Assembly: GCA_025352265.1 (NCBI GenBank)
Contig: JANXTS010000052.1
Location: 62,001 to 126,000 of the forward strand
Direction of reading: 5' to 3'
DNA: 64,000 nt
DNA from: Variovorax sp.
GTDB lineage: Bacteria > Pseudomonadota > Gammaproteobacteria > Burkholderiales > Burkholderiaceae_C
How positions within the stretch are numbered: the first letter of the stretch is position 1; every line of letters starts with the position of its first letter. Positions 63,334 through 64,000 of this stretch are shown here, in pieces. The position numbers and the translations under genes were made by a program. The notes under the pieces were generated by a model that was not told where the DNA came from, did no database searches, and worked only from the letters and a program-made list of their open reading frames with translations.

Positions 63334-64000
63334 TCAGGCGAAGACGCCCGCCGTGTCCTGCATGCGTGTGGACACTTCGCCCAGATGATGCAGGGTGTCG
63401 CCGAAAGTCATTTCGAGCTGCGTGAGCTTACGAAAGTAATGGCTCGCGATGTATTCGTCGGTCACGCCGATGCCGCCGTGCAGCTGCACCGAGTTCGCCG
63501 CGACGTAGCGCATCGACATGCCCAATTGGTACTTGGCCCGCGCCATTGCCTGGCGGCGTTCCCCTGCCGGCGCATTGAGCTTGAGCGATGCGTAGTAGCT
63601 CATCGAGCGCGCGAGCTCGAGTTGCATCTTCATGTCGGCAACACGATGGCGCAGTGCCTGGAAAGTCGAGATGGTCACACCGAACTGTTTGCGCTGGTTC
63701 ATGTAGTCGACTGTCAGCGCGACGGTCTTGTCCATGACGCCGACCGCTTCGGCGCAGATCGCGGCAATGCCGATGTCGACTGCATGTTCCAGCGCGGTCA
63801 AGCCATCGGTGGTGACCAGCGCTGCATTCGCTTTGTCGAACACGACTTCAGCCGCGCGATCGCCGGCCTGCGTGCCGTAACCACGCGCCTCGACGCCGCT
63901 GGCGCTGCGTTCCACGAGGAACAGCGCGATCTTGCCGTCGAGCTGGGCCGGGACCAGGAAAGCATCGGCCTCATCGCCTGCTGCCACCAGGCTTTTGGTG
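63334..64000 (-). CDS. Acyl-CoA dehydrogenase, C-terminal part (5' end outside window)
   Basis: The frame stays open to the right edge, so only about the last 222 residues are seen. The C-terminal helical bundle is typical: YMNQRKQFGVTISTFQALRH, QLHGGIGVTDEYIASHYFRK and a preceding beta-domain stretch. No catalytic glutamate at the usual late position can be assigned with certainty. The enzyme introduces a double bond into acyl-CoA with FAD. Chain-length specificity is not visible. Confidence 0.88.
   Translation of the reverse strand, partial: TKSLVAAGDEADAFLVPAQLDGKIALFLVERSASGVEARGYGTQAGDRAAEVVFDKANAALVTTDGLTALEHAVDIGIAAICAEAVGVMDKTVALTVDYMNQRKQFGVTISTFQALRHRVADMKMQLELARSMSYYASLKLNAPAGERRQAMARAKYQLGMSMRYVAANSVQLHGGIGVTDEYIASHYFRKLTQLEMTFGDTLHHLGEVSTRMQDTAGVFA

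Overview
The window looks like chromosomal DNA of a high-GC betaproteobacterium of the order Burkholderiales, most likely a Comamonadaceae member close to Variovorax. This is inferred from gene content and family resemblance (Bug/Tct tricarboxylate uptake, a ure cluster with a HupE/UreJ relative, an N-acyl-D-amino-acid operon, a single LolC/E-type permease, an RpfE-like gene before recJ); no 16S or other marker was compared. I see no tRNA, rRNA, insertion sequence, prophage, CRISPR array or replication origin. Genes are tightly packed: no gap exceeds 300 bases. The largest gaps are about 444-652 (nothing recognised) and 5810-6040 (at most a 35-codon frame).

Left edge to 6 kb: the tail of a cation-diffusion-facilitator transporter, a 66-residue single-span membrane protein and a decayed ligD remnant. 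A minus-strand cassette follows, in transcription order: a secreted DUF4331 protein, a polyglycine lipoprotein, a TPR protein and a HupE/UreJ-like membrane protein with an EF-hand-like loop.

6-12 kb: the urease cluster on the minus strand, in the order ureA, truncated ureJ, ureB, ureC, SHOCT protein, ureE, ureF, ureG. ureD is absent. A toxin-antitoxin pair (AbrB/MazE-type antitoxin, Fic/Doc-type toxin) sits antisense between ureC and the accessory genes. Divergent from ureA is a 1199-residue protein that fuses an NCS1-type permease, a cysteine cluster, a histidine kinase and a receiver, followed at once by a LuxR-type response regulator. This permease-kinase is the most unusual object in the window.

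16-26 kb: an outer-membrane-like protein, a 3-hydroxyisobutyrate-dehydrogenase-family enzyme, recJ with an RpfE-like partner, lolC/lolD, then a sulfur block: a periplasmic PhnD-like/rhodanese fusion next to a sulfite dehydrogenase and its cytochrome c.

25.8-35.6 kb: a coherent D-amino-acid scavenging locus. It holds ridA (divergent), a complete five-gene peptide-type ABC importer, a PLP-dependent D-amino-acid dehydratase/deaminase-like enzyme, an RpiR regulator and an N-acyl-D-amino-acid deacylase. The genes are mostly translationally coupled. The intergenic region carries two similar operator-like palindromes and a sigma-54-like promoter.

35.6-44.6 kb: an SDR enzyme, a MoxR/DUF58/VWA operon with a PDZ-less membrane-anchored trypsin-like protease, a TatD nuclease, a periplasmic protein built from 11-residue repeats, a spermidine-synthase-like protein and an orphan GspE/PilB ATPase. 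44.7-52.7 kb: tctB, tctA, tctC, a gamma-glutamyltransferase, an EamA exporter, an atypical SDR, a quinone oxidoreductase and a single-domain response regulator. 52.7-64 kb: a LysR regulator divergent from a bile-acid:sodium-symporter-family protein, a Na/Pi cotransporter, the ribF-ileS-lspA group, an HNH endonuclease, a Tat/lipobox alpha/beta hydrolase and the C-terminal part of an acyl-CoA dehydrogenase running off the right edge.
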